A stretch of DNA of 64,000 nt from Colwellia psychrerythraea (GTDB lineage: Bacteria; Pseudomonadota; Gammaproteobacteria; Enterobacterales; Alteromonadaceae): contig NZ_JQEC01000029.1 of NCBI RefSeq assembly GCF_000764185.1, positions 62,001 to 126,000 on the forward strand. The letters are read 5' to 3'. Every line of letters begins with the position of its first letter. Position 1 is the stretch's first letter. Position numbers and translations under genes: made by a program. Shown here in pieces: positions 1-9,576 of the stretch. The notes below the pieces were generated by a model. It was given only the letters and a program-made list of their open reading frames with translations. It did not search any database and had not been told where the DNA came from.

Positions 1-51
1 ATCCACCTGTTATCGACCTAAAACTGTTTAAATCTCGACTGAATAGCCAAG

Positions 52-1467
52 CTACACAGCCTTAACAGGCAAATAAATAGCGACAGTAATGCCCTGCTTA
101 ACTTTTTTTGTTGAGTCGCTAGTTAAAGTATTCGTTGAGGCTTTACTTGATACATTGTTAACAATACTTATACTGCCCTGGTGCTGTTCAATAATATTTC
201 GGCAAAAGCTTAAACCGATACCCTGTCCCTGCTCTTTGGTACTGTATAAGGGTACAAAAAGATTCGCTAAGTTGCTAAAACCATGACCATCATCAATCAC
301 CTCAATTAATAGCATTTCAGTAAAATTATGTTGTCGACTAACTTGTTGGTTATTTTTTTGAAGGCCTGTTTGAATGCTTATTTGGATAGAAGCTTGACTA
401 GCCGCCGCTTCTTTCGCATTTTTTAATAAATTAATAAATACTTGTGATAAAAAACTGTTATCGCCAATCATTGTTTCTACTCGGCTATCTAGCTGAACAG
501 TGAATGCATGTTTATAATCGGTATTATATAAAGCCATAAGCGGGGCAAAAAAATCATTAACCGAAATTGTTTGATAATATAAGGTGGACTGTTTTGATAT
601 TGACGCATAACGTTCTACAAAACTTTGCAAATGCATACACCGCTCTGTGATCACGGTTAGTGCCAATTTATCACGTTCATTACTGGCCTTATCCGCAAGA
701 CTTTCTGCCATTGATGAAACCGGGGTTAAAGAATTTCGAATTTCATGCCCTAACACACGAATAATTTGTTGCCATGCATTGAGTTGACTGGCCCGTAGCG
801 CTGACTGGATATCCACAAAAAACAAAAGTAAATGCTGCTCACCTGAATCAATAAACTCACTTTGCTTTATTTGCCAACATTCAGATTCATTATTTGTTTC
901 CGCATCACTTACTTTAAAACACCATTGGCCTTCTTGCTTAGTTAAACCTATCAGCTGCGGAGAAGCATGACGAAACAACTGCCAAGGCTGCTTTTTTAAT
1001 TGATAGAAAGCCTCATTAGCAAACGTCAGCTGCTGTTTGGCATTAAAGACAAGAATAGGTGCATCAAGTTGAGCTATCAGTTGATAGACAAGAAAAACAT
1101 GCTGGTCGTAGCGAGATTTTTTAACTTGTAACTCGGCACTGAGTTCATTTAATTGTTGATGAAAGCTTGCCACCTGCCCTTGGCTGAACGATGCCCTGGC
1201 GTAGAGTTTATAATCTTCTTGGGCTATAGCATCGAGTTGTAAACTAGCACGCTGAAAGCTTTCTAATGTTTTAGCTTTTATGGCACTAGTTAAACGATAA
1301 ACGTAAATAAGTATCAGTACTTCGCTAAAAGCTATGCCCCACCACGGCCATGATAACTGCCAAGTTACTAAAAAAACCAAAAATAGCAGTGGTAGCATCA
1401 ACAAAATTAAGTGCTGATTTAAATACTGCTCTAATGAGCCAGCTTTAATACCGTATAATTTTGCCAT
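52..1467 (-). CDS. NtrY-like sensor histidine kinase
   Basis: Membrane sensor kinase of a two-component system. Two hydrophobic segments lie near residues 18-36 and 43-60, followed by a linker, a PAS-like region (about 125-220) and the kinase core. The H-box contains GHEIRNSLTP with phospho-acceptor H241, the N-box NLLKN is at 346-350, the G1 box DDGHGF at 392-397 and the G2 box GQGIGLS at 414-420. The gene ends 10 bases before the end of the sigma-54-type response regulator that precedes it on the same strand, so the two probably form one unit with the regulator transcribed first. The architecture resembles NtrY-family kinases, but the extracytoplasmic part is too short to suggest a ligand. 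The family is confident; the signal is unknown. Confidence 0.93.
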   Translation of the reverse strand: MAKLYGIKAGSLEQYLNQHLILLMLPLLFLVFLVTWQLSWPWWGIAFSEVLILIYVYRLTSAIKAKTLESFQRASLQLDAIAQEDYKLYARASFSQGQVASFHQQLNELSAELQVKKSRYDQHVFLVYQLIAQLDAPILVFNAKQQLTFANEAFYQLKKQPWQLFRHASPQLIGLTKQEGQWCFKVSDAETNNESECWQIKQSEFIDSGEQHLLLFFVDIQSALRASQLNAWQQIIRVLGHEIRNSLTPVSSMAESLADKASNERDKLALTVITERCMHLQSFVERYASISKQSTLYYQTISVNDFFAPLMALYNTDYKHAFTVQLDSRVETMIGDNSFLSQVFINLLKNAKEAAASQASIQISIQTGLQKNNQQVSRQHNFTEMLLIEVIDDGHGFSNLANLFVPLYSTKEQGQGIGLSFCRNIIEQHQGSISIVNNVSSKASTNTLTSDSTKKVKQGITVAIYLPVKAV

Positions 1468-1477
1468 CAGTTACACG

Positions 1478-2890
1478 TTAGACACTAAGGTCATGCTTTT
1501 CTAATCGTCTGTACATCGAAGATTTCGTCAATCCTAATAAAATAGCGGCTTGTGGGATATTATCATTTGTCTTTAGTAAGGCTTGCTTAATTAGATTCAG
1601 TTCAGCTTTTTCTAGCGTCATAAAAGGAAATTTATCATCCTCAACAATTTCTTGATTTGCAGGGTTTAATTGATTCTTAACACTAGGTTGCTTAATGCTA
1701 GTACGAAGCGGTAAATCATCCACAGTGATTTTTCGATGCTTACATAACAACACAGCGCGCTCAATTAAGTGACTTAATTCGCGAATATTGCCCGGCCAGT
1801 GATAAGCCAATAAGGCACTTTGTGCTTCATCAACAAGCAGACAGTTCTCTAAATTATATTTAGTGACAAATTTATCAATAAAAAATTGTGCTAACGGCAC
1901 AATATCATCAATTCGCTGTGCTAAAGAAGGCAAATTAAATTCTAAAGTATTTAACCGGTAATAAAGGTCTTCCCTAAATTTATCATCATGAATAAGTGAG
2001 GAAATCTTGCCATTGGTGGCAGAAATCAGGCGGATATTACTTTGAATAGTTTTACTTGAGCCGAGTACCTCAAATTCACCCGTTTCTAACACTCTTAATA
2101 ATTTTGCTTGTTGAGATAGAGGTATGTTTGCTATTTCATCAAGAAATAAACTGCCATTATCTGCTAACTCGAAACGACCAATACGTGATTCTTTTGCATC
2201 AGTGAAAGCCCCTTTGGTATGACCAAACATTTCACTTTCAAATAAGTTTTCAGCAATAGCCCCCATATTAACACTGATCAGGCTGTCACTTTTGCGCATT
2301 GAGTGTTGATGAATATAAAACGCTAAGTCACTTTTACCGGTACCATTATCACCGGTAAGCAAAATATTAACATCTGTATTTGCTACCGTTTTAATCTGTT
2401 GGAGTAAATTAATCATACATGGCGATCGCCATTGATAACTTATTGCTTTATTGGGTTTATTTATTAGCTGTTGTTTTAGTTTAGCATTTTGCTGCTGTAA
2501 ACTTGTCAGTGAAAGTTGCTGTTCAACAATGTGTAGTAGTTGTCTATTTTTCCATGGCTTCTCAATGAAATCGCTAACACCAAGTTTCATTGCTTTAACC
2601 ACTAAATCAACATTAGACCAGGCAGTCATAGCAATAATAGGTAAATTCATATTACTTGTCTGAAACCAAGTAAGAAAATTGAGTCCTTCTTCACCTGAAG
2701 TTGTATCTAAAGTGAAGTTCATATCTAACAATGCTAAATCAATAATATGATTTTTTAGCATCATCTGCGCGACTTGTGGGTTTTCTGCTTCAAAGACTGT
2801 ATAACCATGATCTTCAAGTAACAAGACTAAACTAAGACGAATATCAATTCGGTCATCAATCACTAGAATACTATTTTTTTTACTGCTCAT
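1478..2890 (-). CDS. Sigma-54-dependent response regulator, NtrC/NtrX-like
   Basis: Transcriptional activator with three parts. A receiver domain (about 7-125) has the acidic pair D12/D13, phospho-acceptor D56 and K111. An AAA+ domain (about 150-385) has Walker A GDNGTGKS at 180-187 and Walker B ending LFLDE near 248-252. A C-terminal Fis-type helix-turn-helix lies at about 440-468. The loop that contacts sigma-54, usually GAFTGA, reads GAFTDA here (227-232). It lies just upstream of the kinase gene and is presumably its partner. Target genes cannot be inferred. Two inverted repeats lie directly upstream of its start. Confidence 0.94.
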   Translation of the reverse strand: MSSKKNSILVIDDRIDIRLSLVLLLEDHGYTVFEAENPQVAQMMLKNHIIDLALLDMNFTLDTTSGEEGLNFLTWFQTSNMNLPIIAMTAWSNVDLVVKAMKLGVSDFIEKPWKNRQLLHIVEQQLSLTSLQQQNAKLKQQLINKPNKAISYQWRSPCMINLLQQIKTVANTDVNILLTGDNGTGKSDLAFYIHQHSMRKSDSLISVNMGAIAENLFESEMFGHTKGAFTDAKESRIGRFELADNGSLFLDEIANIPLSQQAKLLRVLETGEFEVLGSSKTIQSNIRLISATNGKISSLIHDDKFREDLYYRLNTLEFNLPSLAQRIDDIVPLAQFFIDKFVTKYNLENCLLVDEAQSALLAYHWPGNIRELSHLIERAVLLCKHRKITVDDLPLRTSIKQPSVKNQLNPANQEIVEDDKFPFMTLEKAELNLIKQALLKTNDNIPQAAILLGLTKSSMYRRLEKHDLSV

Positions 2891-2917
2891 TGGTTTGACT
2901 CATCGCTATTGATGCTC

Positions 2918-2958
2918 ATGGAAAGTTATTTCATAATCAGTAAAAAATAACTTTCCAT
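2918..2958. repeat. Inverted repeat upstream of the response regulator
   Basis: A perfect 14-base inverted repeat: ATGGAAAGTTATTT at 2918-2931 and its complement at 2945-2958, separated by 13 bases. It begins 28 bases upstream of the response-regulator start codon and 104 bases beyond the pyrD stop. It could be an operator for autoregulation or an RNA hairpin at the end of the pyrD transcript. There is no clear T-run, so a terminator is less likely. Confidence 0.55.
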
Positions 2959-2964
2959 TCTAGA

Positions 2965-3046
2965 TTGTATGGTTCAAAAGAAAGAAAAAAGCACCGTATT
3001 AATAATTATCAACGAGTACTTTTAACCTATGAGTTGAACCATACAA
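2965..3046. repeat. Long-range 13-base inverted repeat
   Basis: TTGTATGGTTCAA at 2965-2977 is repeated exactly in inverted orientation (TTGAACCATACAA) at 3034-3046, 56 bases apart. It lies in the 171-base gap between pyrD and the response regulator, next to another perfect inverted repeat. The arms could be two protein-binding half-sites or could pair in RNA. Function unknown. Confidence 0.5.
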
Positions 3047-3061
3047 CAACGCAAAGGATAG

Positions 3062-4072
3062 TTATAAACCGTTTACTATTTCTTTAACTAACGGCGGTCC
3101 TTGATAAATAAAACCAGTATACACTTGTACTAGACTTGCACCTGCTGCTAATTTTTCATTAGCATCGTCACTTGATGCAATACCACCGACACCAATAATA
3201 GGTAATTTATTATCAAGTGCTTCGCTTAATAGCTTGATCACCTGAGTGCTTTTTTCTTTAACCGGTTGACCGCTTAAACCACCCTGTTCGCTGCCGAATT
3301 CAAGTCCTTCAACACCTTCACGAGATAAAGTTGTATTGGTGGCAATAACGCCATCAATACCATTATCAATTAGAGACTTAGCGATAGATTTAACTTCATC
3401 CTCATTTAAATCTGGCGCAATTTTAACGGCAAGCGGTATATACTTTCCGTATTTATTCGTTAATATTTTTTGCTCTGCTTTTAAAGCTGATAATAATTCA
3501 TCTAACGCTTCGCCATATTGCAATGAGCGTAAACCTGGGGTATTGGGTGATGAGATATTCACGGTAATATAAGTCGCTAAATCATAAACTTTACGCATGC
3601 AGTACAGGTAATCATCTTTAGCGCTTTCTTCTGGTGTGTCTTTATTTTTACCTATATTGATGCCTAAAACACCTTTAAAGTTAGCCGCTTGTACTTGCGA
3701 GACTAAGTAATCAACACCCTTATTGTTAAAACCCATTCGATTGATAATCGCATTCGCTTCAGGCAATCTAAAGATACGTGGCTTATCATTACCCGGTTGT
3801 GGGCGTGGCGTTACTGTGCCGACTTCAACAAAACCAAAGCCCATAGCAGCAAAAGCATTAATACACTCACCATTTTTATCAAGGCCAGCAGCTAAGCCAA
3901 TGGGATTTGGAAAAGTAATGCCCATAACGGTTAAAGGCTTGTCCTGTACTTGTTGCTTATAAAAAGCATTAAGTGGTGTTTTTCCTGTGCTTTTTAAGCC
4001 CTTGATAGTCAACTCATGGATGGTTTCAGCGTCAAACTGAAAAAGTATTTTACGAATGGCTGGATAAAACAT
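3062..4072 (-). CDS. pyrD: Dihydroorotate dehydrogenase (quinone), class 2
   Basis: Oxidises dihydroorotate to orotate in de novo pyrimidine synthesis, passing electrons to quinone at the inner membrane. The 336-residue length equals that of E. coli PyrD. The N-terminal helix typical of the membrane-bound class is present, the flavin-binding TIM barrel follows, and the active-site stretch [11 protein letters not shown] puts the catalytic serine at position 175, as in E. coli. A terminator-like hairpin for the upstream glutamate dehydrogenase gene lies in the 134-base gap before pyrD, so it probably has its own promoter. Confidence 0.98.
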   Translation of the reverse strand: MFYPAIRKILFQFDAETIHELTIKGLKSTGKTPLNAFYKQQVQDKPLTVMGITFPNPIGLAAGLDKNGECINAFAAMGFGFVEVGTVTPRPQPGNDKPRIFRLPEANAIINRMGFNNKGVDYLVSQVQAANFKGVLGINIGKNKDTPEESAKDDYLYCMRKVYDLATYITVNISSPNTPGLRSLQYGEALDELLSALKAEQKILTNKYGKYIPLAVKIAPDLNEDEVKSIAKSLIDNGIDGVIATNTTLSREGVEGLEFGSEQGGLSGQPVKEKSTQVIKLLSEALDNKLPIIGVGGIASSDDANEKLAAGASLVQVYTGFIYQGPPLVKEIVNGL

Positions 4073-4105
4073 AGTGCCTCGACTTGATTGAAAGTAATAA
4101 AATAA

Positions 4106-4130
4106 AAAATCCCCGCTAGGCGAGGATTTT
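4106..4130 (-). terminator. Rho-independent terminator after the glutamate dehydrogenase gene
   Basis: AAAATCCCCGC, loop TAG, GCGAGGATTTT: an 11-base stem with one mismatch. The A-run on the left arm gives a U-run in the minus-strand transcript. It lies 77 bases beyond the stop codon of the large dehydrogenase gene. Confidence 0.75.
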
Positions 4131-4206
4131 ATCAGTTAAGGCTAGTATTACAATATGCTAGCTCTGTTTGATCAAAATAAACTTATTTGACCCGATAGAA
4201 TGACAT

Positions 4207-7200
4207 CTATTTAGCTGAAACAGGTTGACAGTTTAAACTTAATAACATCAATTCACGTAATGCGACTGAGAATTTGGCGAAGTCATGAGACTGGCCAACT
4301 TTAAAGTCAGCTAAGATATGCTTCCAGCGCTCAAGTGGTTGTTCGTTAGTATCAATCCACTCTGTCAGTAACTGTTCTAAATCAGCAAATTGAGCATCAC
4401 ATTGACAACGTAATACCACTGATGTTAATGAACGTTGTTGCCAATCTAACTCTTCTCTAAATGATGCACGAGCAAGTGCTTGCCAATGGTTTGCTACTGG
4501 TTGGCGAGTAATTTGGTCTAAGAACCAATGTAGTTCTAAACGAGCGCCCAGCTTAAAGTATAAACTTGCTGCTTGTTCAACCGTACAGTTATTTTCCTGA
4601 GCAACTTCAGCAATATCCATGGTCGAGAACAAAGTGCTCAACTGCGCAAGACGAGTCGCAATCACTTTAGGGACACCTGATTCAACTAGGTCAGTAGCAA
4701 CACGCTCTAAGGCTTCAATTTCATCACTGATCATAAAGCTAAACAGCTTTTCAGACATAATTGCAAATGTAGGCTGATATAAAGCAATAGATTCAGCGAT
4801 TGACAGAGACTTATTACGATGACGTAAGAACCAACGAGTTACACGACGTACAGTTCTACGGTATTGGAACAACATTTCAGTTTGAATAGCGGTAGATATC
4901 TGATTATCTAACACTTCAATTTGTTGCCAAAATTCACCTAGCTCAAAGACAGCACTAGCAATAGTATAACAGTTAGCTATTTCAGCAATACTGGCACCCG
5001 TTTCTTCTTGCATACGATTAACAAAGTTAAAGCCCATATCATTACCAATTTTGTTAGCAAGTTTGGTTGCTATAATTTCGGCACGCAGTGGATGCAATTG
5101 CATTTCGCTTTGATATCTCTCGCGTAACTGTCTAGGGAAAGCTTCAATCAATAAACTGTTATGGTATGGATTGTCAGTTATTTCAACATGCACTAAATCA
5201 TCTTTAAGTACCATCTTGCAATAAGCTAGCAAGACTGAAAGCTCAGGACGGGTCAAACCTTTACCTTGTGCTAGCCTGTCAGCAATTTCTTCATCATCAG
5301 GGATAAATTCTAAACCACGGTCTAATTTTCCTGCTCGCTCAAGCTCATGAATAAAACGTACTTGCTCTTTAAGCTGGTTAACACCGCGCATGGCAGTTAT
5401 AGATAATGAATGGGTTTGACGATAACAATCTTCAATAACAATATCGCCAACTTCGTCTGTCATATCATGAAGTAGTTTATTACGTTGCTTGACGGTTAAA
5501 TCACCATTTTGCACCAAAGTATTAAGTAATATTTTAATATTTACTTCATTATCTGAACAATCAACACCGCCAGCATTATCAACAGCATCAGTATTAATAC
5601 GGCCGCCATTGGCAGCATATTCAATACGGCCTAATTGAGTTAAACCTAAGTTACCACCTTCGCCAACGACTTTAGCTTGTAAATCCGCACCGTTAATACG
5701 TAAGGTATCGTTAGCTCTGTCACCTACTTCTAGGTGTGTTTCTTTTGAGCCTTTAACATAAGTACCGATACCGCCATTCCAAAGTAAATCGACTTTCATG
5801 GTTAACAAAGCTTGCATCAAATCAGTAGGTGCCATGCTCTGCTTTTGTGTACCAATCATTTTTTTGATTTCTGCTGTCAATTTGATTGATTTAACATGAC
5901 GACTGAAAATACCGCCACCTTTTGAGATAAGCTCTTTATTGTAATCTTCCCATGTACAACCAGGTAGGTTAAACAAACGCTCGCGTTCAACGTAAGAGCT
6001 TGCCGCTTCTGGACTTGGGTCAATGAAGATATGCATATGGTTAAATGCAGCTTGTAAACGTATATGTTTCGATAACAACATACCGTTACCAAATACGTCA
6101 CCGGCCATATCACCAATGGCAATACAGGTGAAGTCGGTACTTTGACAATCGATATCCATTTCTCTGAAGTGACGTTTTACTGACTCCCAAGCTCCTTTTG
6201 CAGTAATACCCATCGCTTTATGGTCATAACCAACACTACCACCTGAGGCGAATGCATCACCTAACCAGAAGTTATATTCATCAGATATTGCATTGGCAAC
6301 ATCTGAGAATGTCGCGGTACCTTTATCAGCCGCAACAACTAAATAGGCATCATCTTCATCTAAACGTACTACATCTTTTGGTGGTACAATTTCACCACCA
6401 ACAATGTTATCTGTGATATCTAATAAAGCGCGGATAAAGGTACGGTAACACTCTTTACCTGCTTCAAATATTTCCTGACGTGAACCATTAGGTAGCTGTT
6501 TACAAACAAAGCCACCTTTTGCACCTACAGGTACAATAACTGTATTTTTAACTTGTTGTGCTTTTACTAAGCCGAGTACTTCGGTGCGGAAATCTTCGCT
6601 TCGGTCTGACCAGCGCAAGCCACCACGGGCAACTTTACCACCACGTAAATGTACACCTTCAATTTGTGGAGAATAAACAAAAATTTCAAATTTTGGTACT
6701 GGCTGAGGCATTTCACTTATTAACTCAGGAAGTATTTTAAATGAAATATATGATTTATCACCTTTAACAGGATCTGCTTGGAAATAGTTAGTACGGATAG
6801 TCGCATTAATCATTTCGACAAAACGTCTAATAATGCGGTCATCATCTAAATTGGCAACATTATCCAATGAACTTTCGATTTCAGCTAAAAGTTTATTGGT
6901 TGCTTTCTCTTTCGCGCTAGGCGTTGATTTACTCTTAGGGTCAAAGCGTAAGGTAAATAATTTAATCAGTAATTCAGCAATTTCAGGGTAACGTGAAAAT
7001 GTATTTTCGATATAACTTTGACTAAAACGGCCACCGATTTGGCGCTCATACTTAGCAAAAGCACGTAAAATAGAAACTGCACGTCCTTCAATACCTGCTC
7101 CTAAAATAAGGCGGTTAAAGCCATCATCTTCTAGATCGCCATGCCATACTTTAGCAAAAGCATCTTGGAAAAGTGTTCTAACTTTGTAAACATCAAACTT

Positions 7201-9072
7201 GCCTTCTCCGGTAAGGTACATAGAAAAGTCTAGTATCCAACTTGTTTCACCGTCTGAGGTTTTAATTGCATAGGGGCTTTCACCAATAACACGTAGACCA
7301 AAATTCTCAAGCATTGGCAACACATCACTTAAGTGAATAGGCTCGCCCGTATGGAATAATTTTAATCTTACAAAACGGCTGTTTGGCTTTTCTTCAAGTG
7401 GTTGATAAAAAAGCATTTCAAGATCATTTTCAGCACTGAGATTCTCTAACTTTTCGATATCTACAATGGCCGAACCAGGTAAAACTTCATCTTTATATGC
7501 TTGCGGGAATTTAACATATTTACGGCTGAGTGCTTTCGCTGCTGCTTCACCACGGTTAGCACCTAAAGCGCTCTCTAATTTATCGTCCCAGTTACGAGCC
7601 GCTTCATTTAAATTCTTTTCAATTTCTTTCACGTCTATATCTGCTTTAGTTGAGTTGACTCGCACAATGTAATGGGTCCTAGCATGAACCGATTCTGAGA
7701 AGAAAGTTGTGAATTCAACTTCTTCACTACTTTCAAATACTTCTTGAAGTAGTTTTTGCGTTTCCATACGTAGTTTAGTGTTATAACGCTCTCTTGGTAC
7801 ATACACCATACAAGAATAGAAACGATCAAAAGCATCACGACGAACAAATAAACCGGTGTAATCACGTTCCTGCATCTGCAAGATACCCGTAACATTATGT
7901 AATAGCTCATCTATCGAAGATTGTAAGATTTCATCTCTTGGATAAGTTTCTAAAATATTAATGAGTGTTTTGTAATTATGAGTGCCCTTTGCAAAAGGAG
8001 AGGCTTTACATACAGCCATAACCTTAGAATTGATTAGTGGTAAGTCTAACGCGCTATTAGTGTAATAAGCAGAGCCGAACAGTCCAATAAAGCGCTCTTC
8101 ACCAACAACAGTACCTTTGTCATCAAAACGCTTAACACCAATGTAATCAAGTTGAGCTGGACGATGAACCCGTGAACTTGAGTTAGTTTTAGTTAAAATA
8201 AGATGATTTTGACCTAAAGCTACTTCACGGCCTGTTTCGCTAAGACTTGAAACTAAGCGTGACTTGTTGCCTGGGGAGTTTTTCATCAGACCAAGACTTG
8301 AATCAACATTCGCTTCTAAGGAAATATCACCCTTAACTGCTTTTACGTCATATGAGCGATAACCCATTAAGGTAAAGTTATTAGCGGCTAACCAATTTAA
8401 AAAGCTTAACGTGTCTTCTTTATGTGCCTTGGTGCCAGGGTATTTAGCTTTCTTAACATCGCTAATCACCGTTTTTAAACAAGATAACATCGGCTGCCAA
8501 TCACTTACGGTTAAGCGAATATCTTCTACCACTGAAAGTAACGTACCTTTAATTGTATTTAACTCTGCTTCACTAGATTGACGATCAATTTCAATTAAAA
8601 ATATGGTTTCTTCTGAACTCGCTTTGACTTGCTCATCGACAATAGATGCTAACTCGGTCACTTCTAAATTTTTATCGCGAATTATTTTTAGTGGAGCATT
8701 TAGCATCAAATGTGGTGATAAGCCTAAGCGATTTAAAGCGATACGAATAGAATCCACTAAAAATGGCATATCCTGAATAATCACTTCAATAATAGTATGG
8801 TTAGACTTCCAACCATTCTTGCTTACCGATGGATTAAAGACATGGATAACAGGTGCATCATCTTTATGCTCATTAAGTGAACTCCACAAGCTTAACGCAG
8901 CACCATACATATCACTATCATTGCGGTGTGCGAGGTCTAATGATGACATATTGCCATAAAGTAGCTGGGCAAACTGCTCTACTAATGGAGCTGTTTTACC
9001 ATCAACTTTTTGTTGAATAAGTTTTGCAACATTACTTAGAATAACCGAGGGTGAACCGTTTACTAACGCCAT
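4207..9072 (-). CDS. gdhB: NAD-specific glutamate dehydrogenase, large (about 180 kDa) type
   Basis: Catabolic enzyme that deaminates glutamate to 2-oxoglutarate with NAD. At 1621 residues it matches the large bacterial NAD-GDH class, as in Pseudomonas aeruginosa GdhB. It has a long N-terminal region with ACT-like regulatory segments, a central catalytic domain containing the lysine motif PVGAKGGFVCK, a Rossmann portion including VVGEGGNLGLTQLGR, and a long helical C-terminal domain. The ATG at 9072 is preceded by purine-rich AAGGAAAAGGAA. It is monocistronic: a 504-base gap lies upstream and a terminator downstream. This size class is typical of marine gammaproteobacteria using amino acids as carbon source. 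Confidence 0.97.
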   Translation of the reverse strand: MALVNGSPSVILSNVAKLIQQKVDGKTAPLVEQFAQLLYGNMSSLDLAHRNDSDMYGAALSLWSSLNEHKDDAPVIHVFNPSVSKNGWKSNHTIIEVIIQDMPFLVDSIRIALNRLGLSPHLMLNAPLKIIRDKNLEVTELASIVDEQVKASSEETIFLIEIDRQSSEAELNTIKGTLLSVVEDIRLTVSDWQPMLSCLKTVISDVKKAKYPGTKAHKEDTLSFLNWLAANNFTLMGYRSYDVKAVKGDISLEANVDSSLGLMKNSPGNKSRLVSSLSETGREVALGQNHLILTKTNSSSRVHRPAQLDYIGVKRFDDKGTVVGEERFIGLFGSAYYTNSALDLPLINSKVMAVCKASPFAKGTHNYKTLINILETYPRDEILQSSIDELLHNVTGILQMQERDYTGLFVRRDAFDRFYSCMVYVPRERYNTKLRMETQKLLQEVFESSEEVEFTTFFSESVHARTHYIVRVNSTKADIDVKEIEKNLNEAARNWDDKLESALGANRGEAAAKALSRKYVKFPQAYKDEVLPGSAIVDIEKLENLSAENDLEMLFYQPLEEKPNSRFVRLKLFHTGEPIHLSDVLPMLENFGLRVIGESPYAIKTSDGETSWILDFSMYLTGEGKFDVYKVRTLFQDAFAKVWHGDLEDDGFNRLILGAGIEGRAVSILRAFAKYERQIGGRFSQSYIENTFSRYPEIAELLIKLFTLRFDPKSKSTPSAKEKATNKLLAEIESSLDNVANLDDDRIIRRFVEMINATIRTNYFQADPVKGDKSYISFKILPELISEMPQPVPKFEIFVYSPQIEGVHLRGGKVARGGLRWSDRSEDFRTEVLGLVKAQQVKNTVIVPVGAKGGFVCKQLPNGSRQEIFEAGKECYRTFIRALLDITDNIVGGEIVPPKDVVRLDEDDAYLVVAADKGTATFSDVANAISDEYNFWLGDAFASGGSVGYDHKAMGITAKGAWESVKRHFREMDIDCQSTDFTCIAIGDMAGDVFGNGMLLSKHIRLQAAFNHMHIFIDPSPEAASSYVERERLFNLPGCTWEDYNKELISKGGGIFSRHVKSIKLTAEIKKMIGTQKQSMAPTDLMQALLTMKVDLLWNGGIGTYVKGSKETHLEVGDRANDTLRINGADLQAKVVGEGGNLGLTQLGRIEYAANGGRINTDAVDNAGGVDCSDNEVNIKILLNTLVQNGDLTVKQRNKLLHDMTDEVGDIVIEDCYRQTHSLSITAMRGVNQLKEQVRFIHELERAGKLDRGLEFIPDDEEIADRLAQGKGLTRPELSVLLAYCKMVLKDDLVHVEITDNPYHNSLLIEAFPRQLRERYQSEMQLHPLRAEIIATKLANKIGNDMGFNFVNRMQEETGASIAEIANCYTIASAVFELGEFWQQIEVLDNQISTAIQTEMLFQYRRTVRRVTRWFLRHRNKSLSIAESIALYQPTFAIMSEKLFSFMISDEIEALERVATDLVESGVPKVIATRLAQLSTLFSTMDIAEVAQENNCTVEQAASLYFKLGARLELHWFLDQITRQPVANHWQALARASFREELDWQQRSLTSVVLRCQCDAQFADLEQLLTEWIDTNEQPLERWKHILADFKVGQSHDFAKFSVALRELMLLSLNCQPVSAK

Positions 9073-9576
9073 GTATGATTCCTTTTCCTTTTAAAAAGAA
9101 AGCTTGAATAATTGATTTTTGGTTTTGATAAAGTTTATCACTTTTGATTTAATCGATCAGAAGAGCGCACTTTATATTTTATTTTTTTATATTTTGTCTA
9201 TCAGAATAGACTATTAGGAGGATTTTATGAATAAACTTAGGCTATTGCGAGTGTTTTTTTGTATTTTGGTTAGTTAATTTTCAACAGGTAGATCACTATT
9301 GCAGTACTTTATTTTACAGTAAACTATGTTTATGCAGTTATGCTAAATAGATAGTGATTAATCAGCTTATTTATTGTTTATTTATGCAATTTTTTTTGGT
9401 GATAATTCTTTAATTTATCCCTAAAAAAACTAAAAAAAAACTAACATTTATACAGCTTGGTATAAAAATTAGTTTTTAAAGTTGATCTTAGCAAAGGTGT
9501 AAAATTAAAAGACAATTATTTTACAACTTTGCTACTTAATGCTACTGCAGTATATTTCCATAGGAAAATACTGCAC
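9073..9576. other. Intergenic region upstream of gdhB
   Basis: A 504-base AT-rich gap that should hold the gdhB promoter on the minus strand and the 3' end of the RND exporter gene. On the plus strand it carries a small hairpin (GTCTAT, loop CAGA, ATAGAC at 9196-9211), then a strong Shine-Dalgarno and a 16-codon reading frame, listed separately. From about 9300 to 9540 I see only AT-rich sequence with runs of A and T. Confidence 0.6.
9227..9277 (+). CDS. Candidate 16-residue small protein with strong Shine-Dalgarno
   Basis: The frame MNKLRLLRVFFCILVS starts with ATG at 9227 and stops with TAA at 9275-9277. It is preceded by AGGAGGA at 9216-9222, one of the best ribosome-binding sites in the window, with a four-base gap to the ATG. 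The product is basic at its N-terminus and then hydrophobic, like a very short membrane peptide or a decayed signal sequence. No downstream plus-strand gene follows, so a classical leader role is not supported. It may be real, a remnant, or chance. Confidence 0.3.
   Translation: MNKLRLLRVFFCILVS

Noticed and set aside
4207..9072. Several open frames of 60-90 codons on both strands inside the glutamate dehydrogenase gene
   Set aside because: They are shadows of a strongly conserved 1621-residue protein and have no independent start signals.
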